Assembly (NCBI GenBank): GCA_035604195.1
Contig: DATNIY010000066.1
Span: 1 to 26,166, forward strand
Direction of reading: 5' to 3'
Length of the DNA: 26,166 bases
Source of the DNA: DATJLY01 sp035604195
Lineage (GTDB): Bacteria > Pseudomonadota > Alphaproteobacteria > ATCC43930 > CGMCC-115725
The first letter of the stretch is position 1; every line of letters starts with the position of its first letter. Below the pieces are notes generated by a model. The model was not told where the DNA came from. It did not search any database and saw only the letters and a list, made by a program, of their open reading frames with translations. Shown in pieces: positions 1 to 7,456 of this stretch. A program made the translations under genes and the position numbers.

Positions 1-1197
1 CTCGCCGCCCCGGCGCACGCTGCCGAGCCGATCAAGATCGGCTTCGCCATGTCCTTGACCGGCGGGCTCGCGGTCAACGGCAAGGCGGCTCTTCTCGCCA
101 TGCAGCTCTGGCAGGACGACGTGAATGCCAAGGGCGGGCTCTTGGGCCGCCCGGTGCAGCTCGTCTATTACGACGATCAGAGCACGCCCTCGAACGTGCC
201 GGGCATCTACACGAAGCTCTTGGACGTCGACAAAGTCGATCTCGTCGTCGGCCCTTATGCCACGGCGGAGATCGCGCCGGCGATGCCAGTGGTGATGCAG
301 CACAACATGACGTTCCTCGCGCTCCTGGGCCTCGCGGTCAACAGCGAATTCCACTATCCCAAGTACTTTGCGATGATCCCCTCGGGCCCCAACCCCAAGA
401 CTGCCTTCACCAAAGGGCTCTTCGATCTCGCGATGACGCAGACACCGAAGCCCGAGACCATCGCCATCGTCGCCGCCGACCAGGAGTTCGCGCGCAACGC
501 CTCTGATGGCGCGCGCGACAATGCCAAGACGGCGGGCCTCAAGATCGTCTATGACAAGACCTATCCGCCCTCGACCACCGACTACACGCCGATCGTGCGC
601 GCGATCAACGCGACCAACCCGGATCTTTTCGTCATCTGCTCCTACCCGCCGGATTCCGTCGGCATGATCCGCGCCATCAACGAGGTCGGCACCAATGCCA
701 AGATCGTCGGCGGCGGCATGGTCGGATTGCAGGCGACCGCTATCAAGATGCAACTCGGGCCGGCCTTGAACGGCATCATCACCTATGATTTCTGGCAGCC
801 CGCGAAGACCATGATGTTCGCAGGCGTGGAGGAAGTGATGACGCGATATCAGGCGAAGGCCGCGGGCGCCGGCGTCGACCCCTTGGGCTATTACATGGCG
901 CCCGTGTCATACGCCTATTTGCAGATCCTCGGCGATGCGGTCGAGGGGACGAAGAGCCTCGATCAGGACAAGCTCGCGGATTATCTCAGCAAGACCACCT
1001 TCAAGACCGTCTTCGGCGACATCAAATTCGGCAAGGATGGCGAATGGGCCGAGCCGCGCATGCTGATGGTGCAGTTCCAGGGCGTCAGCGGCAGCGACAT
1101 CGGCCAGTTCAAGGATCCCAAGAAGACGGTGATCCTCGACCCGTCGGCCTACAAATCCGGCGACGTCATCTACCCCTTCAGCAAGGCGAAGATGTAG
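1..1197 (+). CDS. ABC transporter substrate-binding protein, branched-chain amino acid/amide type (5' end outside window)
   Basis: The reading frame is open from base 1, so the gene starts upstream; 398 codons are visible. The first visible residues, LAAPAHA followed by AEPIKIGFAMSLTGG, look like the end of a signal peptide with an AHA|A cleavage site and then the first beta strand of a type I periplasmic-binding fold. An ATG at 49 lies inside that strand and is not the true start. The motif GGLLGRPVQLVYYDDQS and the later lobe around VGGGMVGLQATAIK are typical of LivK/AmiC-like receptors. Such proteins bind amino acids, amides, urea or aromatic acids in the periplasm and deliver them to an ABC permease. 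No permease or ATPase gene follows, so they would lie upstream or elsewhere. The ligand cannot be told from the sequence; the catabolic genes downstream suggest an organic acid, which is inference. Confidence 0.9.
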   Translation, partial: LAAPAHAAEPIKIGFAMSLTGGLAVNGKAALLAMQLWQDDVNAKGGLLGRPVQLVYYDDQSTPSNVPGIYTKLLDVDKVDLVVGPYATAEIAPAMPVVMQHNMTFLALLGLAVNSEFHYPKYFAMIPSGPNPKTAFTKGLFDLAMTQTPKPETIAIVAADQEFARNASDGARDNAKTAGLKIVYDKTYPPSTTDYTPIVRAINATNPDLFVICSYPPDSVGMIRAINEVGTNAKIVGGGMVGLQATAIKMQLGPALNGIITYDFWQPAKTMMFAGVEEVMTRYQAKAAGAGVDPLGYYMAPVSYAYLQILGDAVEGTKSLDQDKLADYLSKTTFKTVFGDIKFGKDGEWAEPRMLMVQFQGVSGSDIGQFKDPKKTVILDPSAYKSGDVIYPFSKAKM

Positions 1198-1215
1198 CGG
1201 CGCAACCGTGCCCCA

Positions 1216-1247
1216 CCCTGCCCTTCCCGGCCGGGGAAGGATCAGGG
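1216..1247. terminator. Hairpin between convergent genes, probable bidirectional terminator
   Basis: An inner stem CCTTCCC (1222-1228) pairs perfectly with GGGAAGG (1234-1240) around a 5-base loop. An outer stem CCCTG (1216-1220) pairs with CAGGG (1243-1247), with one- and two-base bulges between the stems. It lies between the stop codons of two convergent genes. There is no T run, so termination is inferred from position and stem strength. Its C-rich/G-rich form also resembles dispersed intergenic palindromes of alphaproteobacteria. Confidence 0.55.
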
Positions 1248-1273
1248 CGGGATGATCGCGCGGCCGCCGCGCC

Positions 1274-2056
1274 CTAAACGCACTCCCGCAGCGTTCCTGC
1301 CCGTTGCGTGGCGCCCGCCATGAGGAAGGGCAGGTCGGTGCCGCTCAGAATGAGCCGCATGCCCGCGCCGATATAGCGGCGCAAATACTCCTCCGACCCG
1401 ACGCCGCCCATGCCCGGCCATTTGCCGTGACGGCGGCAGGCGGCGATGACGGCATCGTAGGCGGCGACGACGCTGGGGTGGCCGAATTCGCCGGAGATGC
1501 CCATTTCGAGCGTCAGATCGTTGGTGCCGATGAGGAGCGCGTCGATCCCCGGCACCGCCGCGATGCGCTCGGCATTATCGACGGCGCGCGGCGTTTCGAT
1601 CATCGCGACGAGCAGGATCTCGGCATTGATGGCGCGCGCCGCCTCGCTCGCCTTCATCGCCTTGTAGCCGAAATGGGGCAGCGTCCCGCCGCTGGAGCGA
1701 TGGCCGGCGGGCGGGAATTTGAGCCGCGCGGCGATCTCCGCCGCCTCTTCCGGCGTGTCCACATGCGGCACGACGATGCCCCAGGCGCCGCCGTCGAGCG
1801 CGCGCGAGGCCATGTCGAACTGATGCGCCGGCACCCGCACGATGGGCGCAATGCCCGCATCGAGCGCCGCGACCGAAATCTGCGAGCATTGGTCCAAGGA
1901 CATCACGCCATGCTCGAGATCGAGGAACAGCCAGTCGTAGCCGCAGCTCCGCATGATCGTGGCGATCTCGACGGTGCGGCAGAGCCGGATGCCGACGCCG
2001 AGCGCCAATTCGCCCTTGGCGAGGCGCTCGCGCGCGGGATTGCGAGGATGGTCCAT
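1274..2056 (-). CDS. HpcH/HpaI-family aldolase
   Basis: A 260-residue protein of normal family length (HpaI is about 260). The family cleaves 4-hydroxy-2-oxo acids in a metal-dependent class II reaction, releasing pyruvate or a related keto acid in the cytoplasm. Visible active-site elements are His49 in DLEHGVMS, Arg74 in IVRVPA, the metal ligand Glu154 in MIETPRAV and Asp180 in LIGTNDLTLEMG, in the family order and spacing. The start is the ATG read from 2056; the frame stays open far upstream, but that part is antisense to the next gene and has no family similarity. It is divergent from the FAH-family gene with 141 bp between the starts, so the two may share a control region. The substrate could be hydroxy-oxoheptanedioate, dehydro-deoxyglucarate or a related acid; the sequence does not decide. 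Confidence 0.88.
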   Translation of the reverse strand: MDHPRNPARERLAKGELALGVGIRLCRTVEIATIMRSCGYDWLFLDLEHGVMSLDQCSQISVAALDAGIAPIVRVPAHQFDMASRALDGGAWGIVVPHVDTPEEAAEIAARLKFPPAGHRSSGGTLPHFGYKAMKASEAARAINAEILLVAMIETPRAVDNAERIAAVPGIDALLIGTNDLTLEMGISGEFGHPSVVAAYDAVIAACRRHGKWPGMGGVGSEEYLRRYIGAGMRLILSGTDLPFLMAGATQRAGTLRECV

Positions 2057-2197
2057 GATGCCCCCGTCGGATGTGCGATCGTTCCATCTTAGCCGCCGCG
2101 CGACCGCCGGCGCCAGCCGGTCCGATCCACTGTCGCGACGGCGCGGCGGAGGCCCTATGATGGTGTCCGGCCCTTGGCAGCAGAGCTGGAGCAGGCA

Positions 2198-3091
2198 ATG
2201 AAATTCGTCACACTGAAGGCGACCGGCGGATTGGGCGTGGTCGACGCAAGGCGCGGCATTCTCGACCTCAAGAAGGCCGGCAGCGGACTTCCTGCCGACA
2301 TGCTGTCGCTCATCGACGGCGGCGAGGCGGCGCTCAAAGCGGTGAAGAAGGCGGTCGATGCCGCCACCGACAAGGCCACGCTGTGGCAGCCCTATGCCGC
2401 GTCGGCGCTGCTGGCGCCGATCCCGCACATGCGCAAGAACGTCTTCTGCGTCGGCCGCAACTACAAGCTCCACATCGAGGAGGGCGCGCGGGCGCGCGGC
2501 GTGCCGCCGAGCTTTCCCAAGGTGCCCGAATTCTTCTCCAAGCCGCCGACCACCGTCATTGGGCCCGAGGCCGGCGTCGAGCGCCACGCCGCCCATACCA
2601 AGCAGCTCGACTACGAGGTCGAACTCGCCATCGTCATCGGCAAGCGTACGCGCGACATCGGCGAGGACCGCGCGCTCGCTGCCGTCTTCGGCTACACCGT
2701 GGTCAACGACGTCACCGCCCGCGATGCGCAGCGCGATCACGGGCAATGGTTCAAGGGCAAGAGCTACGATACCTTCTGCCCGATGGGCCCCTGCATCGTC
2801 ACCGCCGACGAGTTCGGCGATCCCAGCGGCCACCGCATCTCGCTCAAGGTGAACGGCGAGATCCGCCAGGACTCGAATACGTCCGACCTGCTCTTCAACG
2901 TGCCGCAGATCATCGCCTGGCTCAGCGCCTCCTTGACGCTCGAGCCGGGCGACGTCATCGCCACCGGCACGCCTTCGGGCGTGGCGCTGGGCATGACGCC
3001 GCAGAAATGGCTCAACACCGGCGACGTCGTCGAGGCCGAGGTCGAAGGCATCGGCATCCTCAAGAATACCATCGTCGAAAAGGCGGGCTGA
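2198..3091 (+). CDS. Fumarylacetoacetate hydrolase (FAH) family protein
   Basis: A 297-residue protein. The family hydrolyses or decarboxylates beta-diketone and 2-oxo acids, for example acylpyruvates, fumarylacetoacetate or 2-oxohept-3-ene-dioate. The C-terminal catalytic domain (about 80-297) shows the divalent-metal ligands Glu140 and Glu142 in DYEVELAIVIGKRTRD and Asp171 in VVNDVTARD, plus the signatures KSYDTFCPMGP and ATGTPSGVALG. The ATG at 2198 is chosen because MKFVTL is the usual N-terminus and GGAG lies about 8 bases upstream; a TTG at 2174 would add eight unlikely residues. A TATGAT at 2156-2161 could be a -10 box but has no good -35. The aldolase across the divergent gap and the glutathione S-transferase downstream suggest an aromatic or oxo-acid breakdown pathway. 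The exact reaction is unknown. Confidence 0.88.
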   Translation: MKFVTLKATGGLGVVDARRGILDLKKAGSGLPADMLSLIDGGEAALKAVKKAVDAATDKATLWQPYAASALLAPIPHMRKNVFCVGRNYKLHIEEGARARGVPPSFPKVPEFFSKPPTTVIGPEAGVERHAAHTKQLDYEVELAIVIGKRTRDIGEDRALAAVFGYTVVNDVTARDAQRDHGQWFKGKSYDTFCPMGPCIVTADEFGDPSGHRISLKVNGEIRQDSNTSDLLFNVPQIIAWLSASLTLEPGDVIATGTPSGVALGMTPQKWLNTGDVVEAEVEGIGILKNTIVEKAG

Positions 3092-3173
3092 GCCCAGAGC
3101 AGCCGCGCGACCGTGCGCCATGGACAGGGACGGTCCGCCATGCCAGGATCGCGCCCATTCCCATGAAAGATGC

Positions 3174-3178
3174 GGAGG
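3174..3178 (+). promoter_or_regulatory. Shine-Dalgarno GGAGG fixing a GTG start
   Basis: GGAGG lies 6 bases before the GTG at 3185. It falls inside the coding sequence if the upstream ATG at 3170 were used, so it favours the GTG as the real start of the glutathione S-transferase gene. Confidence 0.75.
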
Positions 3179-3184
3179 AAAGCC

Positions 3185-3799
3185 GTGCTGACTCTTTATT
3201 ATTGCCCCGGCGCCTGCTCGATGGCGGCGCACATCGTGCTCGAAGAAAGCGGCGAGAAATACGAACCGCACAGCGTCGATCTCGCCAAGGGCGAGCAGCG
3301 GAGCGAGGCCTATCTCAAGATCAACCCGCATGGCCGCGTGCCCGCGCTCAGGCTCGACAATGGCGAGTTCGTCAGCGAGAACACGGCGATCCTGCCCTAT
3401 CTCGGCAAGCGGTTTAAGCTCTGGCCCAGCGATCCCATCGCCGAAGTGAAGGCGATGTCGTGGGTCGGCTATTTCGCCTCGACCGTGCATCCCGCGCATG
3501 GCCATGTCGGCCGGCCCGAGCGCTATGCGAGCGACGCGGCGGCGCATGCCAGTATCAAGGAGACTGGGCTCAAGACCTTCCACGCCTGTCTCAAGGAGAT
3601 CGACGGGCTCTACGCCGGCCGCGACTGGCTCATGGACCAGTTCTCGGTGTTGGATCCCTACGCCTTCGTCTTCTACACCTGGGGCGTCCGCCGCGAGCTG
3701 CCGATGAGCGAGCTCAAGAACTACACCGCCTTCAAGGACCGCATGCTGAAGCGGCCGGCGGTGCAGCGGGTCGTCGCGGACGAGAAGGTCAAGGTTTGA
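3185..3799 (+). CDS. Glutathione S-transferase, beta-class-like
   Basis: A 204-residue cytoplasmic enzyme of normal bacterial GST length. The N-terminal thioredoxin-like domain starts LTLYYCPGACSMAAH; Cys11 aligns with the catalytic Cys10 of beta-class GSTs (PGSCS in Proteus GST). NPHGRVPAL carries the cis-proline glutathione-binding turn, and SENTAIL matches the conserved gamma-glutamyl contact. The C-terminal helical domain occupies about residues 85-204. It lies 93 bp after the FAH-family gene on the same strand, and co-transcription is possible. GSTs next to FAH proteins often act as isomerases or detoxifiers in aromatic breakdown, but here that is inference from context. The reading starts at GTG 3185, judged by the Shine-Dalgarno spacing. 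Confidence 0.9.
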   Translation: MLTLYYCPGACSMAAHIVLEESGEKYEPHSVDLAKGEQRSEAYLKINPHGRVPALRLDNGEFVSENTAILPYLGKRFKLWPSDPIAEVKAMSWVGYFASTVHPAHGHVGRPERYASDAAAHASIKETGLKTFHACLKEIDGLYAGRDWLMDQFSVLDPYAFVFYTWGVRRELPMSELKNYTAFKDRMLKRPAVQRVVADEKVKV

Positions 3800-3801
3800 G
3801 C

Positions 3802-3824
3802 GCGCGGCGGCCCGTCCGCCGCGC
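3802..3824. terminator. Perfect 9-bp hairpin between convergent genes
   Basis: GCGCGGCGG (3802-3810) pairs perfectly with CCGCCGCGC (3816-3824) around loop CCCGT. It sits 2 bases after the GST stop and 11 bases from the stop of the convergent class II aldolase gene. No T tract follows on either strand, so it is a probable terminator by stem and position only. Confidence 0.55.
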
Positions 3825-3835
3825 CGGCAGCCATA

Positions 3836-4543
3836 TCAACCCGCCGCCATGGCCCGGCGCTTCCACAGCGCCCAGGGCCGCTCGAGCAGCCGGTCGTTGG
3901 CCTCGGCGCCGCCCTTGGCTTCGCCCGGCGTCAAATAATTCACCGGCCCCAGCCGCATCGCTTCGGATTGCAGCCGCGCGTTCATCTCCATGTAGATCGC
4001 GCGATAGACCGACTGGCGCAGCGAGACGCCGACGGCGATCGAGCCGTGGCCGCGCATCAGCGCCACCGGCTTCTGGCCGAGCGTCTCCGCCAGCGCGCGG
4101 CCGAGCTTGCCGTCGGTGATCAGCATGTTGGTGTCCTCGCCGGCGAACTGACGGATCTCGAAGACCGGCACGCCTTCGCCGAGAAAGCCCGTCATGTGAT
4201 AGATCGGCTGCAACGGCACCGGGGTCACGCCGAAGGGGATGAGGTTGGGCGAGTGGCTGTGCACCACCGCACGCACATCGCGGCGCGCACGGTAGATTTC
4301 GGCATGAATGAAGCGCTCGAGGAAGACGGCGCGGCCACGCGGATCGAGCGGCGTGCCGTCGTAGTCGAATTCCATGATGTCCTCTGCCGTCACCAGCCCC
4401 GCCGCCATGCTGCGGGCGAGCAGGAACCGCTCCGGGTTGCGCTCGTCGCGGACGCTCGCATGGCCGAAGCCGTCGAGCACGCCCTCATGGAACAGGATGC
4501 GGTTGGCGACGACGAGATCATCGACAATTTCGCTGTTCGCCAT
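3836..4543 (-). CDS. Class II aldolase/adducin family protein
   Basis: A 235-residue zinc-dependent aldolase/decarboxylase/dehydratase-fold protein. The family includes L-fuculose-phosphate aldolase and decarboxylases of hydroxy acids. Visible metal ligands are His95 and His97 in VVHSHSPN and His166 in RGHGS, with the acid/base position Glu76 in LERFIHAEIYRA. The start at ATG 4543 has GAGGAG close upstream; further upstream the frame overlaps the crotonase gene. It lies 20 bp after the crotonase stop on the same strand, so the two form an operon with the crotonase first. Missing sugar-phosphate hallmarks and the CoA-enzyme neighbour argue for a non-sugar substrate, which is inference. Confidence 0.87.
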   Translation of the reverse strand: MANSEIVDDLVVANRILFHEGVLDGFGHASVRDERNPERFLLARSMAAGLVTAEDIMEFDYDGTPLDPRGRAVFLERFIHAEIYRARRDVRAVVHSHSPNLIPFGVTPVPLQPIYHMTGFLGEGVPVFEIRQFAGEDTNMLITDGKLGRALAETLGQKPVALMRGHGSIAVGVSLRQSVYRAIYMEMNARLQSEAMRLGPVNYLTPGEAKGGAEANDRLLERPWALWKRRAMAAG

Positions 4544-4563
4544 CGCTCGCTCCTCTCGCCCGG

Positions 4564-5343
4564 TCATTCGCCTTGCCAGCGCGGGGGACGCTTCTCGAGG
4601 AAGGCCGCCATCCCCTCGCGGAAATCCTTGCTCATGTAGCACATCACGATGAGATCCTCGCCCTCTCCGGGCGCGATGCGCGGCTGGAGCCGGCGGAGCG
4701 CTTCTTTGGTGGCGCGCAAGGTCAAGGGCGCATGCCCGGCGACGGTGCGGGCAAGCTCGAAGGCCCGCGCCAGCAGCGCCGGCGCGTCGGGCAGAACCTC
4801 GCTGACCAGGCCCAACGCCAGCGCCTCTTCGGCCGCGATGAGCCGCGCCGTGAAGATCAGCTCCTTGACCCGCGCCGGACCGACGATCGCGGCAAGCCGC
4901 GCGTAATTGCTCATCGACAGGCAGTTGCCGAGCGTGCGCGCCACCGGAAAGCCGAAGCGCAGATTGGCGGCGGCGATGCGCAGATCGCAGGCCGCGGCGA
5001 TGCCGGCGCCGCCGCCGGTGCAGGCGCCGGCAATGGCGGCAATGGTCGGTATGCGGCAGCGCTCGAGCGCGCTGATGACGCGGTCGAGCCGCGCTTCATA
5101 AGCGAGCGCATCCGCCGGCGCGCGGAAGCTCTGGAACTGCGCGATGTCGGTGCCGGCGGCGAAGGCCTTGTCGCCGGCGCCGGTCAGCAGCATCACCTTG
5201 AGCCCGCGGTCGGCCTCGGCGTCGCGGCAGATCTCGGCGAGCCGCTCGTACATCGCGAAGGTCAAGGCGTTGCGCGCCGCCGGACGATTGAAAGTCACTT
5301 GGGCGATGCCGTCCTTGACCTGGTAGAGGATTTCATCGCTCAC
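4564..5343 (-). CDS. Enoyl-CoA hydratase/isomerase (crotonase) family protein, atypical active site
   Basis: A 259-residue protein of normal crotonase length. The oxyanion-hole strands are present: KAFAAGTDIAQF (about 59-70) and AIAGACTGGGAGIAAACDLRIA (about 103-124 in sequence). Aligned by eye to rat enoyl-CoA hydratase, the two catalytic glutamates (Glu144, Glu164) fall on Gly114 and Val134. The fold and CoA binding should be kept, but simple hydratase chemistry is doubtful; isomerase, decarboxylase or C-C hydrolase roles are possible. The start is GTG at 5341-5343, giving MSDEILYQVKDG, with GGAG a few bases upstream; the open frame beyond this point has no similarity to the family. It is the first gene of a two-gene operon with the class II aldolase. 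Confidence 0.88.
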   Translation of the reverse strand: MSDEILYQVKDGIAQVTFNRPAARNALTFAMYERLAEICRDAEADRGLKVMLLTGAGDKAFAAGTDIAQFQSFRAPADALAYEARLDRVISALERCRIPTIAAIAGACTGGGAGIAAACDLRIAAANLRFGFPVARTLGNCLSMSNYARLAAIVGPARVKELIFTARLIAAEEALALGLVSEVLPDAPALLARAFELARTVAGHAPLTLRATKEALRRLQPRIAPGEGEDLIVMCYMSKDFREGMAAFLEKRPPRWQGE

Positions 5344-5371
5344 ATCGCCACTCCCATCGCGCCGGCGGTCA

Positions 5372-5401
5372 ACTCTATGCCACGGTACCAAGACGCCGCA
5401 A
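5372..5401 (-). promoter_or_regulatory. Candidate promoter of the crotonase-aldolase operon
   Basis: Read on the minus strand, TTGCGG (-35, 5396-5401) is followed after 18 bases by TAGAGT (-10, 5372-5377), about 28 bases before the GTG start. The match is moderate (3/6 and 4/6). Confidence 0.3.
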
Positions 5402-5403
5402 CG

Positions 5404-5593
5404 GCCCCGCGGTGGCGAAGCGGCCCGGCGTTCGCGGCATGATGCGGCGGGCACTGGTCCTGGCGGCGGAAGACGCGCGGGCCCGAGGCGGGCGGCAACG
5501 GCCGCCGCCGCACCAGGTCGTGCCCGGCAGATAAGTCTTGTGCTGCGAGCCGCGGCGGCGCAGGCTGGCTGCTAACGAGGGATGGAGGCGTCT
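5404..5593. other. Stretch without a recognised gene between the crotonase and a small gene
   Basis: About 190 very GC-rich bases. A 6-bp hairpin, GGCGGC (5491-5496) with GCCGCC (5501-5506), is the only clear structure. Open frames across it on the minus strand have arginine/alanine-rich translations typical of antisense noise. No tRNA, repeat array or clear promoter for the small plus-strand gene is seen. Confidence 0.5.
5584..5588 (+). promoter_or_regulatory. Strong Shine-Dalgarno before a 55-codon gene
   Basis: GGAGG lies 5 bases before the ATG at 5594. It is the main evidence that the short frame behind it is translated. Confidence 0.55.
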
Positions 5594-5761
5594 ATGCAAG
5601 AAAAGCCCGCAATGGGGCAGAACCCCGGGCTGCGCTACGGGTTTCCGGCCGCCTGGCCGAACCGCGCCAGGGACATTCTGCGCCGCAAATTGATCCGTAA
5701 GATGGTGAGCCGCCGGCAACGCGCGGCCAATGAAACACCCCTGTTCCGCCGGGTGTTCTGA
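5594..5761 (+). CDS. Small basic hypothetical protein, 55 residues
   Basis: A short frame starting MQEKPAMGQNPGLRYGF and ending FRRVF-stop. It has a near-ideal Shine-Dalgarno (GGAGG, 5-base gap) and lies in an otherwise gene-free gap of about 450 bp. The product is strongly basic (14 Arg/Lys against 3 Asp/Glu), with the charge concentrated in residues 24-43 (RARDILRRKLIRKMVSRRQR in part), a segment that could form an amphipathic or nucleic-acid-binding helix. It has no cysteines and no signal peptide or membrane segment. Third-position G+C is about 80%, close to that of real genes here. I do not recognise a family. It could be a small conserved alphaproteobacterial protein or a chance frame; the ribosome binding site favours a gene. 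Confidence 0.5.
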   Translation: MQEKPAMGQNPGLRYGFPAAWPNRARDILRRKLIRKMVSRRQRAANETPLFRRVF

Positions 5762-5798
5762 ACCCGCCCCCTGGTTGAATTGACTTCTAGTATTTCCC

Positions 5799-6659
5799 TT
5801 ACCGATTGAGGAGGGCGCGGCACTGCCGCGGCAGTGCCGGTATAGGGCGCGGCCCTGAGGGCGGCGCCGGCGGCGGCTGGCGGGCCCACCAATCGAGCGT
5901 GGCATCGCAGCCGAGGCCCGGCGGCAGCGGCGCCTGCGCGCTGCACTCGGTCGAACCGGGCGGGCAGCTCAGCCGGACATGGAAATGATCGTCGTGGCCA
6001 TACCACGGCCGCAGACGGCGCAGCCAGCCCCGGTCTCCGTCCCCGGCCCCGTCCGCGCCGTCGCACAGCGCGCGCTTGATCGCCCAGTTGACGAAGATCC
6101 GGTCCACCGCGGGATCGGTCGCCGCCCAGCGCAGCAACTCCACCTGCCGCGCATCAAAGCGCTTCGGGTCGAGTGTCCGGCCATCCGCCAGCAGCATCGA
6201 GGGCAAGGCCATGTCCTCGCGCTTGGCCTTCGGCAGATTTGCCTGCGTGTCGAGATCGAGCCAGATGTCGACGTCGATCCCGCTCTGATGGCTGGCGTGA
6301 CCATAAGGCAGCGGCCCGCCGCGCGGCTGCGCCATGTCGCCGACATAGAAAGGCGGCAGCCCCGAAGCGGCCGCGCGGCGGCCCAGCCGTTCGACGAAGG
6401 CGACGGTCGCGGGATGGCCGAAATAGCGATGCCGGCTCAGATGGATGACTTCGAAGCCCGGCCCGTCCGCCGGGAGCGGAATGCCGCCGGCGAGGCAGCC
6501 ATCCGCCGGCCCGCCGATCGCCTGCGGCGGTCCGAGGGTCGGGGTCGTCACATCGCTCCAGGGCGAAGCGCCTGCCGGACCCGCCGCGCCCGAAACCGCG
6601 AGCAGGAGAAGCCCAAGAAGCCTTGGCCAAGGCCGTCGACTGGTGAAACCGCTTCTCAT
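5799..6659 (-). CDS. mepA: Penicillin-insensitive murein endopeptidase (MepA-like)
   Basis: A 286-residue protein; E. coli MepA has 274. The enzyme is a periplasmic zinc LAS-type peptidase that cuts D-alanyl-meso-diaminopimelyl cross-links in peptidoglycan. The sequence SHQSGIDVDIW carries the zinc ligands His124 and Asp131, and HDDHFHVRLSCPPG carries His227, in the family spacing. The N-terminus (about 1-32) has arginines then a leucine/alanine-rich stretch ending AGA|SPW, a signal peptide. The start is ATG 6659 with GAGG close upstream; a longer frame to 6728 would overlap the SDR gene start. Cysteines 55, 199, 232 and 239 are consistent with the disulphides of periplasmic MepA. The last 45 residues are proline-rich. 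It is divergent from the SDR gene. Confidence 0.93.
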   Translation of the reverse strand: MRSGFTSRRPWPRLLGLLLLAVSGAAGPAGASPWSDVTTPTLGPPQAIGGPADGCLAGGIPLPADGPGFEVIHLSRHRYFGHPATVAFVERLGRRAAASGLPPFYVGDMAQPRGGPLPYGHASHQSGIDVDIWLDLDTQANLPKAKREDMALPSMLLADGRTLDPKRFDARQVELLRWAATDPAVDRIFVNWAIKRALCDGADGAGDGDRGWLRRLRPWYGHDDHFHVRLSCPPGSTECSAQAPLPPGLGCDATLDWWARQPPPAPPSGPRPIPALPRQCRALLNR

Positions 6660-6721
6660 TCCGGCCTCGTTGTTATATTCGGCCTGGCTCGCTTTCGCCA
6701 GCGGCGCGGCCAGGAGGAAGC

Positions 6722-7456
6722 ATGGCACAGGTCCTGATCATCACCGGCGGCAGCCGCGGCATCGGCGCTTCGGTCGCCCTGGCGGCGGCGCGGCGCGGCT
6801 ATGCGGTGGCAATCGGATATCAAAGCAACCGCGCCCGCGCCGAAGCCATCGTCGCGACCATCGCCGGGGATGGTGGCAAGGCTGTGGCCGTCCCCGCCGA
6901 GGTCACCGACGAAGCGGCCGTGACCGAGTTCTTCGCCACCGTCGATCGCGCCTTCGGCCCCATCACCGGGCTGGTCACGACGGCCGGCATTCTCGGGCCG
7001 ACCGGCCGGGTCGAGAACTACGATGCGGCGAGCTTGGCACGGCTTTTCGCGATCAACGTCACGGGCACGCTGATCTGCTGCCGCGAGGCGATTCGCCGCA
7101 TGTCGCGTAAGCATGGCGGCATGGGCGGCGCGATCGTCACGGTGTCCTCGACCGCTTCGCGTCTCGGCGGCGGCGGCGCCAATGTCGCCTATGCCGCGAG
7201 CAAGGGCGCGATCGATACGCTGACCTTCGGGCTGGCGCAGGAACTTGCGACCGAAGGCATCCGCGTCAACGCCGTCCGTCCCGGCGTCGTCGCCACCGAA
7301 ATTCATCCGCCGGGCCGGCTCGAAGCGATGGCGCCGACTCTTCCGATGAAGCGGGCCGGGCAACCCGAAGAGGTCGCGGACGCCATTCTCTGGCTGCTCT
7401 CCGACGAGGCCGCCTATGTCTCGGGCGCGATCCTCGACGTCTCCGGCGCGCGCTAA
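6722..7456 (+). CDS. SDR-family NAD(P)-dependent oxidoreductase
   Basis: A 244-residue classical short-chain dehydrogenase/reductase, cytoplasmic. The dinucleotide-binding TGGSRGIG is at residues 8-15, a TTAG variant of the NNAG motif at 86-89, Asn112, the serine in VSSTAS at about 142-143, Tyr157 and Lys161 in YAASK. INVTGTLICCREA and the PG.V.T segment (RPGVVATEIHPPG) are typical of classical SDRs. A strong AGGAGG lies 4 bases before the ATG. The substrate cannot be told; glucose-1-dehydrogenase and 3-oxoacyl reductase-type enzymes look alike. It overlaps the convergent MFS gene by 4 bases at the stop codons, so no terminator separates them. Confidence 0.92.
   Translation: MAQVLIITGGSRGIGASVALAAARRGYAVAIGYQSNRARAEAIVATIAGDGGKAVAVPAEVTDEAAVTEFFATVDRAFGPITGLVTTAGILGPTGRVENYDAASLARLFAINVTGTLICCREAIRRMSRKHGGMGGAIVTVSSTASRLGGGGANVAYAASKGAIDTLTFGLAQELATEGIRVNAVRPGVVATEIHPPGRLEAMAPTLPMKRAGQPEEVADAILWLLSDEAAYVSGAILDVSGAR

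Noticed and set aside
1274..3583. A 769-codon minus-strand frame covering the aldolase and the region antisense to the FAH and GST genes
   Set aside because: Only the part up to 2056 has family similarity; the rest is antisense to well-supported genes and has low-complexity composition.
6660..6721. A TATAAC/TATATT box in the mepA-SDR divergent gap
   Set aside because: On the minus strand it would leave too short a leader for the mepA ribosome binding site, and no -35 box fits on either strand.
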